Part shown: piece by piece, positions 45,062 through 55,292 of the stretch | Numbering within the stretch: the stretch's first letter is position 1 | Layout of the letters: each line of letters starts with the position of its first letter | Assembly: GCA_937883755.1 (NCBI GenBank) | Contig: CAKZYA010000058.1 | Span: 1-64,000, forward strand | Length of the DNA stretch: 64,000 bases | Origin: an uncultured Flammeovirgaceae bacterium | GTDB lineage: Bacteria; Bacteroidota; Bacteroidia; Cytophagales; Cyclobacteriaceae | Direction of reading: 5' to 3' | Translations under genes and position numbers: made by a program | Notes under the pieces: model-generated | The model's input: only the letters and a program-made list of their open reading frames with translations | Databases searched by the model: none | Told to the model about the DNA's origin: nothing

Positions 45062-46174
45062 CTACTTGATAGTAGCTAAAAGAGGGGCTGCTGGTAGGGA
45101 AAAGTAAAATGTGGTTCCTTCGTCTTTCTTACTTTCTACCCAAATCTCTCCACCGTTGCGGCGTATAAATTCGTCGCAGAGTACCAGTCCTAAACCAGTA
45201 CCTTTTTCCTGATCAGTGCCTTTGGTAGAATGTCCAGTATGCTTGAATAATTGCTGAGCGGAACTGCCTTCCATACCTATTCCAGTATCAGACACTGCAA
45301 TGGTAATAGAGTTTTCTTCTTGTTGGGCTGATATTCGGACAACTCCTCCTGAGTTTGTGAATTTGATAGCATTAGAAAGCAAGTTGCGGACAACCAGTTG
45401 AATCATATCAGGATCAGCATAAACCCGGTTTTCTTTTTCTACACTGTTCTCAATACGGATATTTTTATGGGCAGCCAGTTGGGAAATAAGCCCAACAGTT
45501 TCTTCTACTTCGGGGTGGAGAGCAAAGTCGAGTTTGTTAATATGAAGGCCATTCATCTGGGTTCTTGCCCAGTTAAGCAAGTTATCGAGCAGACTAATAC
45601 TATGATTAACTTTGCGGGAAAGTTGAGGAAGCATCGACTTTAACTCTTCAGGGCTGAGCGCATCAAGGTGCAATAAGTTGAGTACACCTTGTACGGTATT
45701 GAGCGGGCTACGGAAATCGTGAGCGATAATGGAAAACATCTTATCCTTCACCACATTCAGTTCTTCTAACTCTTTCTGTTGCGTTAAGATTTCTGAGTGC
45801 TGGGCTTCAGCTTGTAGGTGCAACTCATTCAGCACTTTATTCTTTTTCTGGATTTCTTCGTTTTTTGCTCGTAACTGCTCATTAGCATTCCTAATCTTTC
45901 TATTTCTCACCAGCATCATCGCCGTCAAGAGTAGCAAGGCTGCTGAGATGAAAAATGTAATGTACAATAGTGTGTCGTTAGATTGATCCTGTGCTAAAAA
46001 AGGTGTGTCAGCTAACACAGTTAGTAAATTGGGCTCTTCTGATTTATCAAACCTATTAGCACTCATCCCCATCTCTGAAATGCTCGGAAAGATGTAGTGA
46101 GGAACTTTCTGAGCATCAGCGAGAGGCACGTTAGCGTAGAATAACAGTAAGAAGACAAAAGTGCTTCTTTTCAT
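45062..46174 (-). CDS. Sensor histidine kinase
   Basis: About 370 residues from the ATG at 46174, which begins a signal-like helix (MKRSTFVFLLLFYANVPLAD); the upstream ATG at 46207 adds 11 residues. A short periplasmic stretch, one membrane helix (LLYITFFISAALLLLTAMML), a coiled coil (about 100-150), HisKA with His in FSIIAHDFRSPLN, and HATPase_c with NLLSNAIKFTN, DTGIGMEG and GTGLGLVL. It has no sensor domain of note and no receiver; no response regulator is adjacent. The truncated sensor suggests it senses through the membrane or through a partner. Confidence 0.92.
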   Translation of the reverse strand: MKRSTFVFLLLFYANVPLADAQKVPHYIFPSISEMGMSANRFDKSEEPNLLTVLADTPFLAQDQSNDTLLYITFFISAALLLLTAMMLVRNRKIRNANEQLRAKNEEIQKKNKVLNELHLQAEAQHSEILTQQKELEELNVVKDKMFSIIAHDFRSPLNTVQGVLNLLHLDALSPEELKSMLPQLSRKVNHSISLLDNLLNWARTQMNGLHINKLDFALHPEVEETVGLISQLAAHKNIRIENSVEKENRVYADPDMIQLVVRNLLSNAIKFTNSGGVVRISAQQEENSITIAVSDTGIGMEGSSAQQLFKHTGHSTKGTDQEKGTGLGLVLCDEFIRRNGGEIWVESKKDEGTTFYFSLPAAPLLATIK

Positions 46175-46207
46175 GAGAGCTGTAATGTAACAGTGATTAG
46201 CAATCAA

Positions 46208-46686
46208 AAATCAGGGAAAGGTCAGGAATTTCCAATTCGTGTGTTAATAGTTCTCCTTAAAAGGATGTAAGCTTTTGTAAAGTCAAAAAGAAAAACATAA
46301 CCATTATATGCTTTATTTTTGACATTATTTTTCCTGGGAAGTAGGGAGAGGAAGAATTTACTGTTGTTTTAAATTTTTTGTAGTTCTATGCACGGAGTAA
46401 GTTTTTTTGCAAAACTACTTTACGAAGATGTGGAGTGAATATTCACTTTGGGATATGTTTATTTACCCTATTCTGAGAATAAGTCATAGCCAATTATGAT
46501 TTTTTTGTCCAAAAAGCACTAACTTTTCCTATGTATACTACTTATAATCAGCACTTTAATATCATAAGCTACTTTAGAAAGATTAGCTGCTGGTATCCTA
46601 TGGATATAGATATGGCCGTAAAACGTAAAAAGGCTTCCCTTAATGAAGGAAAGCCTTTTTGAAATAAGGAGGTTAAAGGATGAAAG
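46208..46686. other. Non-coding region between histidine kinase and subtilase genes
   Basis: About 480 bases without a supported gene. It contains the terminator at 46627-46660 near the subtilase end; the remainder is A/T rich and probably holds the kinase promoter on the minus strand. No further structure was recognised. Confidence 0.6.
46627..46660 (-). terminator. Terminator downstream of the subtilase gene
   Basis: Inverted repeat AAAAAGGCTT (46627-46636) and AAGCCTTTTT (46651-46660) with a 14-base middle. It lies 26 bases past the subtilase stop and ends in T on both strands, so it can stop transcription from either side. Confidence 0.85.
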
Positions 46687-48294
46687 TTACTTCTTTTGAT
46701 TTATTTGGTAAGATTCAGCCAGTTTCACTGCCTCAAAGGCATTTACAACCCCGCCAGTAGAGGAGAGGTTACTAAAGTTGATCTGTTTACCTGCTTTGCC
46801 TGGGCAATTTACTTTTAGTCCATCGAGTTTTACGGTTGATGATAAAATAATGTCTTTTACCTGAGTAGCCGTAAGTTTAGGGTAATATGACATGAGCAGC
46901 GCGGCTACTCCAGCAGTAACCGGAGCCGCCATACTAGTGCCGCTTAAGCTCTCATAACCCTGGTTTGGCGTAGTAGAGAAGACATCTACTCCAGGGGCAA
47001 ATACGTCTACGGAGTGCTTGCCATAGTTAGAGAAGGTAGCTACAAAGTCTTCCTGACCTTTCCAGGAAGAAGCGCCTACCTCAATCCAGTTACTAGCTGA
47101 TTTTCGGTTAGAATATACTTTGTTTGGAAAATTATCAGTCTCATCAATATTCTCGCTGCTGTTTCCTGCCGCATGAACAATCAATACGCCTTTCTCTTCA
47201 GCGTAGCGAACCGCGTCATCTACAATAGATTTATTAGGAGAAAATGATTTACCGAAGCTCATATTAATGATCTGAGCTCCGTTGTCTACTGCGTAGTAAA
47301 TAGCGTTGGCCACATCTTTATCGCGCTCATCGCCATTGGGTACGGCCCGGATCGCCATGATCTCAACATGGTCAGCAATACCTTTAATACCCAAGTTATT
47401 GTTACGATTAGCCGCAATAATACCCGCTACATGAGTACCGTGACGCGAGTCGGGACCGTTAACGTCACTATTACCATAAAATTTCTCTGAAGTATCTTGG
47501 TAGTTATCACCCACAATAGTGCGAGGGTTATACTCAGTATTGTAACCGTATTCAACGGCTTGTCGGTAGTGCTCAATGCCATCTTCTAGCAACGCGGCAT
47601 CCAAACCGTTTTCAAAAGCATATTCCATAAATCCTTTCGCCATTAGCACAATCTCATCTGAGGATTCTAGGTTATTAACATCGGTTATTGAGAGTGAGTC
47701 CACATCAAGATAAGCCTCTAACAGCTTTTGGGAACGAGAAAAGTTTTTGTGGAAGTACGAAAAAGCCTGATACTCTTGCTGAGCTTCAGTTAATTTTTCT
47801 TGGTATTGCTGCTCAATCTTTAAAAAATAATTTTTTTCTTTCTTAGGAAGGTCTTCTAGATCAGTATCCTGATATTTCTCTTTGAGTTGAGCGTATTCTC
47901 GGGTTAGTTCGTACGTGTCATAGTTGACATTATCGCCATTGGCACCGCCAATAAAGTTCCAACCATAAATATCATCCACGTATCCATTTTGGTCATCATC
48001 CACTCCATTTCCGGCTATTTCGGCTTGATTAATCCATAACTTACCCTGTAAATCTTCGTGCTCAATATCTACCCCTGAGTCAATTACCGCTACTACTACC
48101 TTTTCTCCAGTTCGGCCTGTCAAAATCTCATAGGTTTTTTCGGTACTTACGCCCTGTACTCGGTGGGTCTGGGAATCTAAGTTGTACCAATTGTTAGGGG
48201 CGCGGTTAAGTGAGTCAGTGAATAAGCTGTGAGCAGAAGCAATGCTGATTTGAGCAAAAATTCCTAAAGCAATTGTTAGGGTTCTTAATTTCAT
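46687..48294 (-). CDS. S8 subtilisin-like secreted serine peptidase
   Basis: About 535 residues from the ATG at 48294, where MKLRTLTIALGIFAQISIAS then A gives a signal peptide; the upstream ATG at 48351 adds 19 residues. The triad is Asp72 (VVVAVIDSGVDIEH), His285 (SRHGTHVAGI) and Ser454 (LSGTSMAAP). Between Asp and His lies an unusually long, charged, helical insert (about 120-260) containing YELTREYAQLKEKYQDTDLE and KIEQQYQEKLTEAQQEYQAF, predicted coiled coil. No C-terminal sorting domain is seen. A terminator follows. The insert may act as an intramolecular regulator or a substrate clamp. Confidence 0.92.
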   Translation of the reverse strand: MKLRTLTIALGIFAQISIASAHSLFTDSLNRAPNNWYNLDSQTHRVQGVSTEKTYEILTGRTGEKVVVAVIDSGVDIEHEDLQGKLWINQAEIAGNGVDDDQNGYVDDIYGWNFIGGANGDNVNYDTYELTREYAQLKEKYQDTDLEDLPKKEKNYFLKIEQQYQEKLTEAQQEYQAFSYFHKNFSRSQKLLEAYLDVDSLSITDVNNLESSDEIVLMAKGFMEYAFENGLDAALLEDGIEHYRQAVEYGYNTEYNPRTIVGDNYQDTSEKFYGNSDVNGPDSRHGTHVAGIIAANRNNNLGIKGIADHVEIMAIRAVPNGDERDKDVANAIYYAVDNGAQIINMSFGKSFSPNKSIVDDAVRYAEEKGVLIVHAAGNSSENIDETDNFPNKVYSNRKSASNWIEVGASSWKGQEDFVATFSNYGKHSVDVFAPGVDVFSTTPNQGYESLSGTSMAAPVTAGVAALLMSYYPKLTATQVKDIILSSTVKLDGLKVNCPGKAGKQINFSNLSSTGGVVNAFEAVKLAESYQINQKK

Positions 48295-48552
48295 GTGACG
48301 TAAGTTTTTTACAAACTTTAAAGATAAGCAAAAATATTTACAAAATAACACTGTTTATTTATATTTTGTTAGCGATATTATAACTAGCTAAGAAAAATTA
48401 AGTACTTATTATAAGGAGACAAAATAGCAGTAAAGTTTACTAATATCGAATTTTTTTGAGGAAGATTGTTATTAGCTAGGGTTATTACGTTAGCAAAGGC
48501 AGTAGAAAATTTGTATCTTTCGGGTTAGTAAAAGCACAACAACATAACCAAA

Positions 48553-51500
48553 ATGGCTATGAGAACATTATTACTCACGTGCCTAATCTTTAGCACTTGT
48601 GTAACCAGTTTTGCTCAGTCTGGGGCTTCTCCTCTATTTACCTTGCTCAATTCCGAAGAGACGGGTATTACATTCCGTAATGATATTGAGGATACTAAAG
48701 AGCATAATATTCTGATTTACTCTAACTACTACGGCGGCGGCGGAGTAGGGATAGGCGACATTAATAGTGATGGTTTGCTGGATATTTATTTTGCCGGAAA
48801 TTTAGTGGGCGATCGACTTTATCTGAACAAGGGAAACCTAGAGTTTGAAGACATTACTCAACAGGCAGGCATAGAAGATAATGGAGGCTGGTCTTCCGGA
48901 GTACTATTTGGTGATGTAAATAGTGACGGGCATCTGGATATTTACGTAACTCGCGAGCTCTACGATCATCAGCCTGACCTACGCCGGAATAAGTTGTACT
49001 TGAATACATTCGGCAAGACGGGCAAAATAGGCTTTGAAGAAGCTTCGGCTCAGTACGGAGTGGATAATAGTGAGCGGACTCGCCACGCTACTTTTTTAGA
49101 CTATGATAAAGACGGTGATTTAGATCTGTTTTTACTCAATCAACCGCCTAATCCCGGCGATTACTCATCGTTTTACGGAACCGAACTACTTCAGGACAAG
49201 TACAGCCCTAGGTTGCTGCAAAATACCGGGGGTAAGTTTACTGATGTTACTGAAGCGGCTGGGCTACTTAAACCTGGTTTCGCCAATAGCGTTTCGGCAA
49301 GTGACCTAAATGGTGATGGCTGGACGGATATTTACGTGAGTAATGATTTTCAAGCTCCAGATTTTATCTACTTTAATAATGGTGATGGTACTTTCTCGGA
49401 TAAAACCCAGGACGTAACTCGTCATATTTCCTTCTATAGCATGGGCGTAGATGCCGGAGATATTAACAATGATGGCTTGTTAGATGTGATTGTAGCCGAC
49501 ATGGTGGCCGAAGACAATTATCGTCTGAAAGCTAATATGAGCGGTATGAACCCAAAAGCTTTTTGGAAGGTGGTAGACGATGGCGGACACTACCAGTATA
49601 TGTTCAATACCCTACATTTAAACACTGCTCTGCCAGAAGATGCTAAGTCCAATTTACAAAATGCGGATGCAAACGGCGGTTACTTTCGGGATGTGGCCCA
49701 ACTGGCGGGAGTTGCGTCTACTGACTGGAGCTGGTCTACATTGTTTGCCGACCTAGACAACGACGGTTGGAAAGATTTACACATTACTAATGGTCTGCTG
49801 CGCGACATCCGTAATAGCGATGCTTCTAAAAAGTTTGCAAAATACATCGAATCTGCTATTAGCTCTTACTTAGCCAAGAACCCTAACCCCGAAGGAATTT
49901 CAATTTGGGATATTGCCGATGTAAACGAAGCCCTAAGTTTTACACCTTCGGTACCGCTTATGAACTATACCTATCGAAATAAGGGCGACAGAGGGTCTGC
50001 CCCGCCAACTTTTGAAAAGGTAAGCGAGGAGTGGGGGCTTGGTCAAGAGACTTTTTCAAGTGGTTCGGCCTACGCAGATTTGGATAATGATGGTGATCTT
50101 GATCTGGTTATCAATAACGTAAATGACGTAGCAATGGTCTACCGCAATAATGCCCAGTTGCTAGATCATCATTATTTACGAGTGTATCCAGTAGCCGACG
50201 ATCCAGCAGTAACTAATTTGGGGGTAAAAATATGGGCAGAAACTGAGGAGGGAACCCAGTTTTTTGAAACCACTAGTGTGCGAGGTATGTATTCTACCAG
50301 CGAAATTACGACGCACATCGGGCTGGGGAATCAAACTACGGTAGATATGCTGCGAGTACGCTGGCCAGATGGACAGGAGCAAGTGCTGAGAAATGTTTCG
50401 TCTGACCAAACAGTTACAGTTCGTTATTCGGAAGCTACTGACGAGCCATTAGCAAGTCAGTCGGATCAAATTCAGCCATTGTTTACGAATATCACCTCCC
50501 AGCAGTCACCCGCTATTCAGCATACTGAGAATGGTTTTGACGACTTTGAGAAGCAAGTATTGCTACCGCACCGTATGTCAGACTTAGGACCGGGCTTAGC
50601 CACGGGCGATGTGAATGGTGATGGATTAGATGACTTTTACTTAGGTGGAGCGTCAGGACAACCAGGTCAATTGTTCTTGCAGCAAAACGACGGAGCATTC
50701 AGCAGTACTTCTTCAGAAACCTGGCAAGCTGATGCTACCAGCGAAGATATGAGTAGTACTTTCTTTGATGCAGACGGCGATGGTGACCTGGATTTATACG
50801 TGGTAAGCGGAGGTAATGAGTTTGCTCCCCAGTCGATAGAGTATCAAGATCGTTTGTATTTGAATGATGGAAGCGCTCAGTTTTCTAAAGCTAATTCAGC
50901 TTTGCCCGAAATGCGGAACAGTGGCTCTAAAGTCTATCCGGAAGATATAGACCAAGATGGCGATTTAGACTTATTTGTTGCTGGGCGGCACGTTCCTTGG
51001 GCGTATCCTGAACCGGCTAGTAGCACTTTGCTCATTAATAATGGTGGCACATTTACTGATGCTACCGACCTGCTCTGCCCCGATTTGAAAGACATTGGTA
51101 TGGTCAACGATGCGGTTTGGGTAGATTTTTCAGGGGATGGCCGCAATGATTTGGTGTTAGTAGGTGAATGGATGCCTGTTACCTTGCTGCAAAACGATGG
51201 CGATGGCTTTACAGATGTAACAGCAGATTATGATCTTGATCAGAGTACCGGATGGTGGTTTAGTGTGGCGGCAGCGGATATAGACGGTGATGGCGATCAG
51301 GACTTAGTAGTCGGAAACCTGGGGCTAAATTATAAGTACCAAGCTACTGAAGAAGAACCTTTTGAGGTTTTTTACTATGATTTTGACGAAAACGGCTCTA
51401 AGGATGTAGTATTGGCTTACTACAATTTTGGAGTACAGTATCCACTGCGAGGTCGATCTTGCTCATCTCAGCAAGTGCCAATGATTAAAGACAAGTTTCA

Positions 51501-51969
51501 GTCATATGAGTTGTTCGCGGCAGCCGATTTGGTAGATGTGTACGAAGAAGATAATCTGGAAGAGTCGTTAAATTTTCAGGCTAACACCTTTGCTTCAGCT
51601 TACTTAGAAAATACTGGAGATGGTTCGTTCAAATTTCATGTGCTACCTAATGAGGCTCAGTTTTCGTCGGCTAACGATATTCTCATTGCTGACTACAATC
51701 AAGATCGACATTTAGATATTCTATTAGCAGGTAACCTCTACGGAGCTGAGATAGAAACTGCTCGTAATGATGCTGGAGTAGGAACAGTGCTCTTAGGGGA
51801 TGGTACGGGAAACTTTCAACCGCTAACCCCAGCTGAAAGTGGATTCTTCATACCTACCGATGTGAAGAGTATGGCAATTGTTGAAGGAACTCAGGGAAAG
51901 CAGGTATTGGTGGGAAGTAATAACGATCAGCTACAAATTTTCCGCTTAGGTTTCCAGAAAATTCCTTAA
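48553..51969 (+). CDS. FG-GAP/VCBS repeat protein with ASPIC/UnbV domain (CRTAC1-like)
   Basis: A large secreted protein of 1138 residues with signal MAMRTLLLTCLIFSTCVTSF. It contains many FG-GAP/VCBS calcium-binding loops of the form DxNxDGxxDIY (for example GDINSDGLLDIYFAG near 75, SDLNGDGWTDIYVSN near 255, GDVNGDGLDDFYLGG near 690, DADGDGDLDLYVVSG near 740) that fold as two beta-propellers. An ASPIC/UnbV domain lies between (about 545-625; NLGVKIWAETEEGTQ, VRWPDGQEQVL). Such proteins are abundant in Bacteroidota, usually near SusCD genes; the role is unknown, with binding or adhesion proposed. It converges on the DUF1593 gene with only 3 bases between stops. Confidence 0.9.
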   Translation: MAMRTLLLTCLIFSTCVTSFAQSGASPLFTLLNSEETGITFRNDIEDTKEHNILIYSNYYGGGGVGIGDINSDGLLDIYFAGNLVGDRLYLNKGNLEFEDITQQAGIEDNGGWSSGVLFGDVNSDGHLDIYVTRELYDHQPDLRRNKLYLNTFGKTGKIGFEEASAQYGVDNSERTRHATFLDYDKDGDLDLFLLNQPPNPGDYSSFYGTELLQDKYSPRLLQNTGGKFTDVTEAAGLLKPGFANSVSASDLNGDGWTDIYVSNDFQAPDFIYFNNGDGTFSDKTQDVTRHISFYSMGVDAGDINNDGLLDVIVADMVAEDNYRLKANMSGMNPKAFWKVVDDGGHYQYMFNTLHLNTALPEDAKSNLQNADANGGYFRDVAQLAGVASTDWSWSTLFADLDNDGWKDLHITNGLLRDIRNSDASKKFAKYIESAISSYLAKNPNPEGISIWDIADVNEALSFTPSVPLMNYTYRNKGDRGSAPPTFEKVSEEWGLGQETFSSGSAYADLDNDGDLDLVINNVNDVAMVYRNNAQLLDHHYLRVYPVADDPAVTNLGVKIWAETEEGTQFFETTSVRGMYSTSEITTHIGLGNQTTVDMLRVRWPDGQEQVLRNVSSDQTVTVRYSEATDEPLASQSDQIQPLFTNITSQQSPAIQHTENGFDDFEKQVLLPHRMSDLGPGLATGDVNGDGLDDFYLGGASGQPGQLFLQQNDGAFSSTSSETWQADATSEDMSSTFFDADGDGDLDLYVVSGGNEFAPQSIEYQDRLYLNDGSAQFSKANSALPEMRNSGSKVYPEDIDQDGDLDLFVAGRHVPWAYPEPASSTLLINNGGTFTDATDLLCPDLKDIGMVNDAVWVDFSGDGRNDLVLVGEWMPVTLLQNDGDGFTDVTADYDLDQSTGWWFSVAAADIDGDGDQDLVVGNLGLNYKYQATEEEPFEVFYYDFDENGSKDVVLAYYNFGVQYPLRGRSCSSQQVPMIKDKFQSYELFAAADLVDVYEEDNLEESLNFQANTFASAYLENTGDGSFKFHVLPNEAQFSSANDILIADYNQDRHLDILLAGNLYGAEIETARNDAGVGTVLLGDGTGNFQPLTPAESGFFIPTDVKSMAIVEGTQGKQVLVGSNNDQLQIFRLGFQKIP

Positions 51970-51972
51970 AAC

Positions 51973-53400
51973 TCAGTTTTTAGCTGGCATAATATGTAGG
52001 ATAATCCGTTGGTAGCGGGTTAGGTTAGGAGTGCCATCATCGGTAACCTGAAGAATAATATGTGTAGTTTGGGGTATCGATAATTTCGCCTTCGCTGGAA
52101 TTCTAACATTCAATTTTGCTTGATCCGTATTTTCCAACTCAATAAATCCTAGCCAAGACTGTTCCCAGTAATTTCCCGCTTCGGGATAATGAATCCATTG
52201 GTAGCTTAAGTTATCACTATCAGGGTCAGAACTAGCTGATGCATCTAAAGTGATTTCTTCACCAACACTGATGGTTACTTCATTCTCGCCGGAAACTACT
52301 GCTTTAGGAGGATGGTTCGCCCCTTCATAATTTTGAACGCACCAGTCCATACGAGCTGCAAAATCGTGTTGATAAGCTTCTCGCCAACGCCAGATCGTCG
52401 CGTGATTATCGATATAAATTCGTCCATCATTACCTATCACTTCATCTTGAGTATCCGTCCAGATGGGGCGAGTCTCAGGTTCAGTCCTTTCTAGGTTTCG
52501 GTAGGGCTTAAAGCGAGGTTGATAGAGTTCGTAGCGTCCACCCCAGCCTCCATAGTTAGGGCGTTCCGGAACATTCAGGCCATTGTTAATCAGAGATAGA
52601 AAACTGGGGGTATCGCCCTCCATAGCATATTCCACCTCGGGGTACTCAGCCCCTAGTGAGCCGTGCCCTTCCATGATATGTTCTCGTAGCCAAGGGTTTT
52701 TCACTAATGTAGTATCAGCGCCAGAGGCAAACTTGTACCAGGGTTCGCCGGATATGCCCGACCAGGTAGCGTGCCGATAACTTTCACCCGGACTCACAAT
52801 GTAGAATAAGTCAGGAAATTCTTCACGTATCCAATGGGCAGAATTATCCTGGTCGGATATGGTGTAAACCCGCATCTTTGCTACAAAACGAGCGAGCTCG
52901 GCGGGAGTTCGGGTGTTGCGAACGTTCCAGAGGGCTTGAGCCAGCACGTTAGCTCCCCCCCAAACCGTTACCCACACTGGGCGATCATCGTCTTTATCTA
53001 CTACATCAATTAGCCAGTCCGAGCCTTCTGAGTCCATACCACTGCCTACACCGCCCATTCCGTAGCGAGAAATACCTTTTTTCGTAATGGAGTGCAAGTA
53101 TTCTTCGGTTGGAAATCCAGATTCATGAAGAAGTAAATTATCTCGTACTTTCCCGTAAGCCTCAACAATTTCGCGAATGCGCCACTCGGCAGTAGTATCA
53201 CGTAAGTGGGTAGAGGTGGTGGCAATGAGTGCTTCTACATCGTAGTGGTTGCTGTATACCAGAAAGCGAACGAGCGACTGGGCATCATCTGGTTCATTCT
53301 CGATATCAGTAAGAACTACCACTCGGGCTTTGTTTTGGGAGAAAGTAGGTTGTACTACTAAGCTCAGCAAGATGGAAGCAAAGAGAATGTAGGTTTTCAA
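51973..53400 (-). CDS. DUF1593 nucleoside hydrolase-like secreted protein
   Basis: A 475-residue secreted protein (signal MKTYILFASILLSLVVQPTF). The N-terminal DUF1593 domain (about 25-290) begins RVVVLTDIENEPDDAQSLVR, the equivalent of the calcium-binding DTDxGxDD of nucleoside hydrolases, and keeps VEALIATTSTHL and PVWVTVWGGANVLAQAL. The C-terminal part (about 370-475) is an Ig-like domain (ITLDASASSDPDSDNLSYQW), resembling a PKD/cadherin-like module. Members are tied to polysaccharide utilisation but no substrate is established. Convergent with the FG-GAP gene. Confidence 0.87.
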   Translation of the reverse strand: MKTYILFASILLSLVVQPTFSQNKARVVVLTDIENEPDDAQSLVRFLVYSNHYDVEALIATTSTHLRDTTAEWRIREIVEAYGKVRDNLLLHESGFPTEEYLHSITKKGISRYGMGGVGSGMDSEGSDWLIDVVDKDDDRPVWVTVWGGANVLAQALWNVRNTRTPAELARFVAKMRVYTISDQDNSAHWIREEFPDLFYIVSPGESYRHATWSGISGEPWYKFASGADTTLVKNPWLREHIMEGHGSLGAEYPEVEYAMEGDTPSFLSLINNGLNVPERPNYGGWGGRYELYQPRFKPYRNLERTEPETRPIWTDTQDEVIGNDGRIYIDNHATIWRWREAYQHDFAARMDWCVQNYEGANHPPKAVVSGENEVTISVGEEITLDASASSDPDSDNLSYQWIHYPEAGNYWEQSWLGFIELENTDQAKLNVRIPAKAKLSIPQTTHIILQVTDDGTPNLTRYQRIILHIMPAKN

Positions 53401-53464
53401 AGGCAGAAATAAGTTAGATAGTAGCTAAAAGAGGTCTTATTAAGCGGATAAAAGCTTAAGATAA

Positions 53465-53800
53465 TTAAAAGCTACTTGTCGTGGTAGGTGATATTTCTAA
53501 CTCAGATAGATTATCAGTATTTTCGGTAAGCAAATTCTGATCAGTGAGAATAGAAGGTTCAGAAATAGTGAGATTATCTGTAAAGGCGGCTAAGGTTTCA
53601 AGGGGCTCAGATAATTCGCTTACGGGGGTTTCACGGTTATACTCTGGAAGGTTCTGGTGAATATGGTATTCTAATAGGATTTCACCAGACTTTCGGATTA
53701 TATCTGGGGAAGACGGAAACTGATAAGCGATCCAGAGAGCCAGTTGGAATACAACATATAGCCCAAGCACAAATTTCCCAATGCGCCAGTGAGTAGTCAC
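53465..53800 (-). CDS. Hypothetical single-pass membrane protein
   Basis: A 111-residue protein with one hydrophobic helix (about 8-27, FVLGLYVVFQLALWIAYQF) and a mostly acidic, Ser/Thr-rich tail with no cysteine. It resembles nothing I recognise. It lies between DUF1593 and the NRAMP-like gene, 56 bases from the latter, on the same strand. Composition and codon pattern look coding, but support is weak. Confidence 0.55.
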   Translation of the reverse strand: MTTHWRIGKFVLGLYVVFQLALWIAYQFPSSPDIIRKSGEILLEYHIHQNLPEYNRETPVSELSEPLETLAAFTDNLTISEPSILTDQNLLTENTDNLSELEISPTTTSSF

Positions 53801-53856
53801 AATAAATACTTCTTTTAAGTTAGTGTTGCGAGATTACTAAAAGTAATCTTAATATA

Positions 53857-55212
53857 CTAAAAAAAATTCACAATACTATACAATCCAATCAATAAAATTG
53901 TGACAGAGCTAATCCAGAAAGCAATATCATATCCCAATGAAGGTGAAAGTACCTTTGGAAGCCGATAGTAACGAAAGCGATAAGCAGCAAAAACAATAAT
54001 GAGCAGAAGAATAGAAGTAACAAACCCACCAATCAGAATCATTAAAACCGGAAGCTGAATGAACAGAAATAGTAGCGTCCATACTAGAGGGAATATCCAA
54101 GCTAGTATTGCAATACTGCGGCTACGAACTTGAGGGTCATAAAAATTGATCCAACCAATTTGGCCAAAACAGTCTGAAAAAATCCGAGTCCAGCTGGCTA
54201 GAGCAGCAAATAAGGTAGAAAACAGAACGACCAGTGCTCCTAGTAGAAATACTGACTTCGCATTAGGTCCCAGGGTTTCAGTGTAGATGCGGGATAAAGC
54301 TTCTACCATTTGGTAACCTTCGGGAATATCCCCGCTTTCGTGTAAGATAGCAGCACCTAGCAGATAAAAAACTGCCGTAACAATAGTGTACACCACCATT
54401 GAGAGCAATGCATCCCAGTACATTACCCGAATCCATCCTTTAGCCCGCCTCAACCAGCCTGCTTCATCAACTGAGTGAGACTCATTTGGAAGTGGGTCTC
54501 CCGGTCGCGGGTCGCCCAGATGCGAGCCACCCAATCGTGGGCCGGTAAAGCGAGCGTAGCCTTTCTCAATACACCAGTAGTTATAGTACATAATTTCATC
54601 GCCTCCTACGCCAGTAATACCAAATGCTCCTAAAGCAATCACTATGGTATTGGCTGGGAGTTGAAATTGCAGCCCAGTAAGCACATTTTCCCAAGATAGT
54701 GCGTAAGGCGTGTACTGAAGAAAGAATAAAGAGGCAAAGGTGAGTAAGGTGAAAAGTCCGATCATTACGATGGCAAACTTCTCAATAAAGCGATAGTATC
54801 CTTGAAAAATAAGCAGAGAGGCTAAAATAGCTGAAACAAAAGCCCAGATGGTAGTATTCACTGCCGGAAAAGCAATGTTTAGGGTTAAGGCAACTCCGCC
54901 CACGATACCACCCACCTGCAACAGCTTAAAAATCTGGATAAATAACCATGTCCAGAGTGTCCAATTAGTACCTTGCAGCCGAGGGCCGGGTAATCGGTTA
55001 AAAGCTGCCATGACGGTTTCACCCGAGTAAATAGCGTGTTTACCAAATTCCAGTTGCAGGGTTACTTTCACCAGGCAGCTCAAAATGATGACCCAAAAGG
55101 TGACAAATCCGGCTCGAGCTCCTAAGGTAGTGGTAGCAATAAGTTCGCCTGAACCAACAATGGCTGCGGATAAAATGAAGCCCGGACCAAGCTTACTCAG
55201 TGTTCCACTCAA
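53857..55212 (-). CDS. NRAMP-like membrane transporter lacking canonical metal motifs
   Basis: About 451 residues, 10-11 membrane helices. The N-terminus LGPGFILSAAIVGSGELIAT aligns with helix 1 of NRAMP, but the metal-binding DPGN is GSGE here. In helix 6 the expected MPH is replaced in FGITGVGGDEIMYYNYW. So it is a relative of NRAMP that should not coordinate Mn/Fe in the classic way; other ions such as Mg or a new substrate are possible. The start shown is a TTG (55212): the frame is open upstream to a TAA near 55333 but holds no ATG or GTG. A long inverted repeat lies just upstream. Confidence 0.82.
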   Translation of the reverse strand: MSGTLSKLGPGFILSAAIVGSGELIATTTLGARAGFVTFWVIILSCLVKVTLQLEFGKHAIYSGETVMAAFNRLPGPRLQGTNWTLWTWLFIQIFKLLQVGGIVGGVALTLNIAFPAVNTTIWAFVSAILASLLIFQGYYRFIEKFAIVMIGLFTLLTFASLFFLQYTPYALSWENVLTGLQFQLPANTIVIALGAFGITGVGGDEIMYYNYWCIEKGYARFTGPRLGGSHLGDPRPGDPLPNESHSVDEAGWLRRAKGWIRVMYWDALLSMVVYTIVTAVFYLLGAAILHESGDIPEGYQMVEALSRIYTETLGPNAKSVFLLGALVVLFSTLFAALASWTRIFSDCFGQIGWINFYDPQVRSRSIAILAWIFPLVWTLLFLFIQLPVLMILIGGFVTSILLLIIVFAAYRFRYYRLPKVLSPSLGYDIAFWISSVTILLIGLYSIVNFF

Positions 55213-55292
55213 AGTCTTGGGAGGCTCTTGAATAGCGTCGGGGCGAAGTACGTAGGGGTTGTCGTCAGTAGTAGCGATAATATTATTTTTTG

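Noticed and set aside
48490-48521. Possible promoter (TATCTTTC) before the FG-GAP gene
   Set aside because: One mismatch to TAnnTTTG and no good upstream TTTG; too weak to list.
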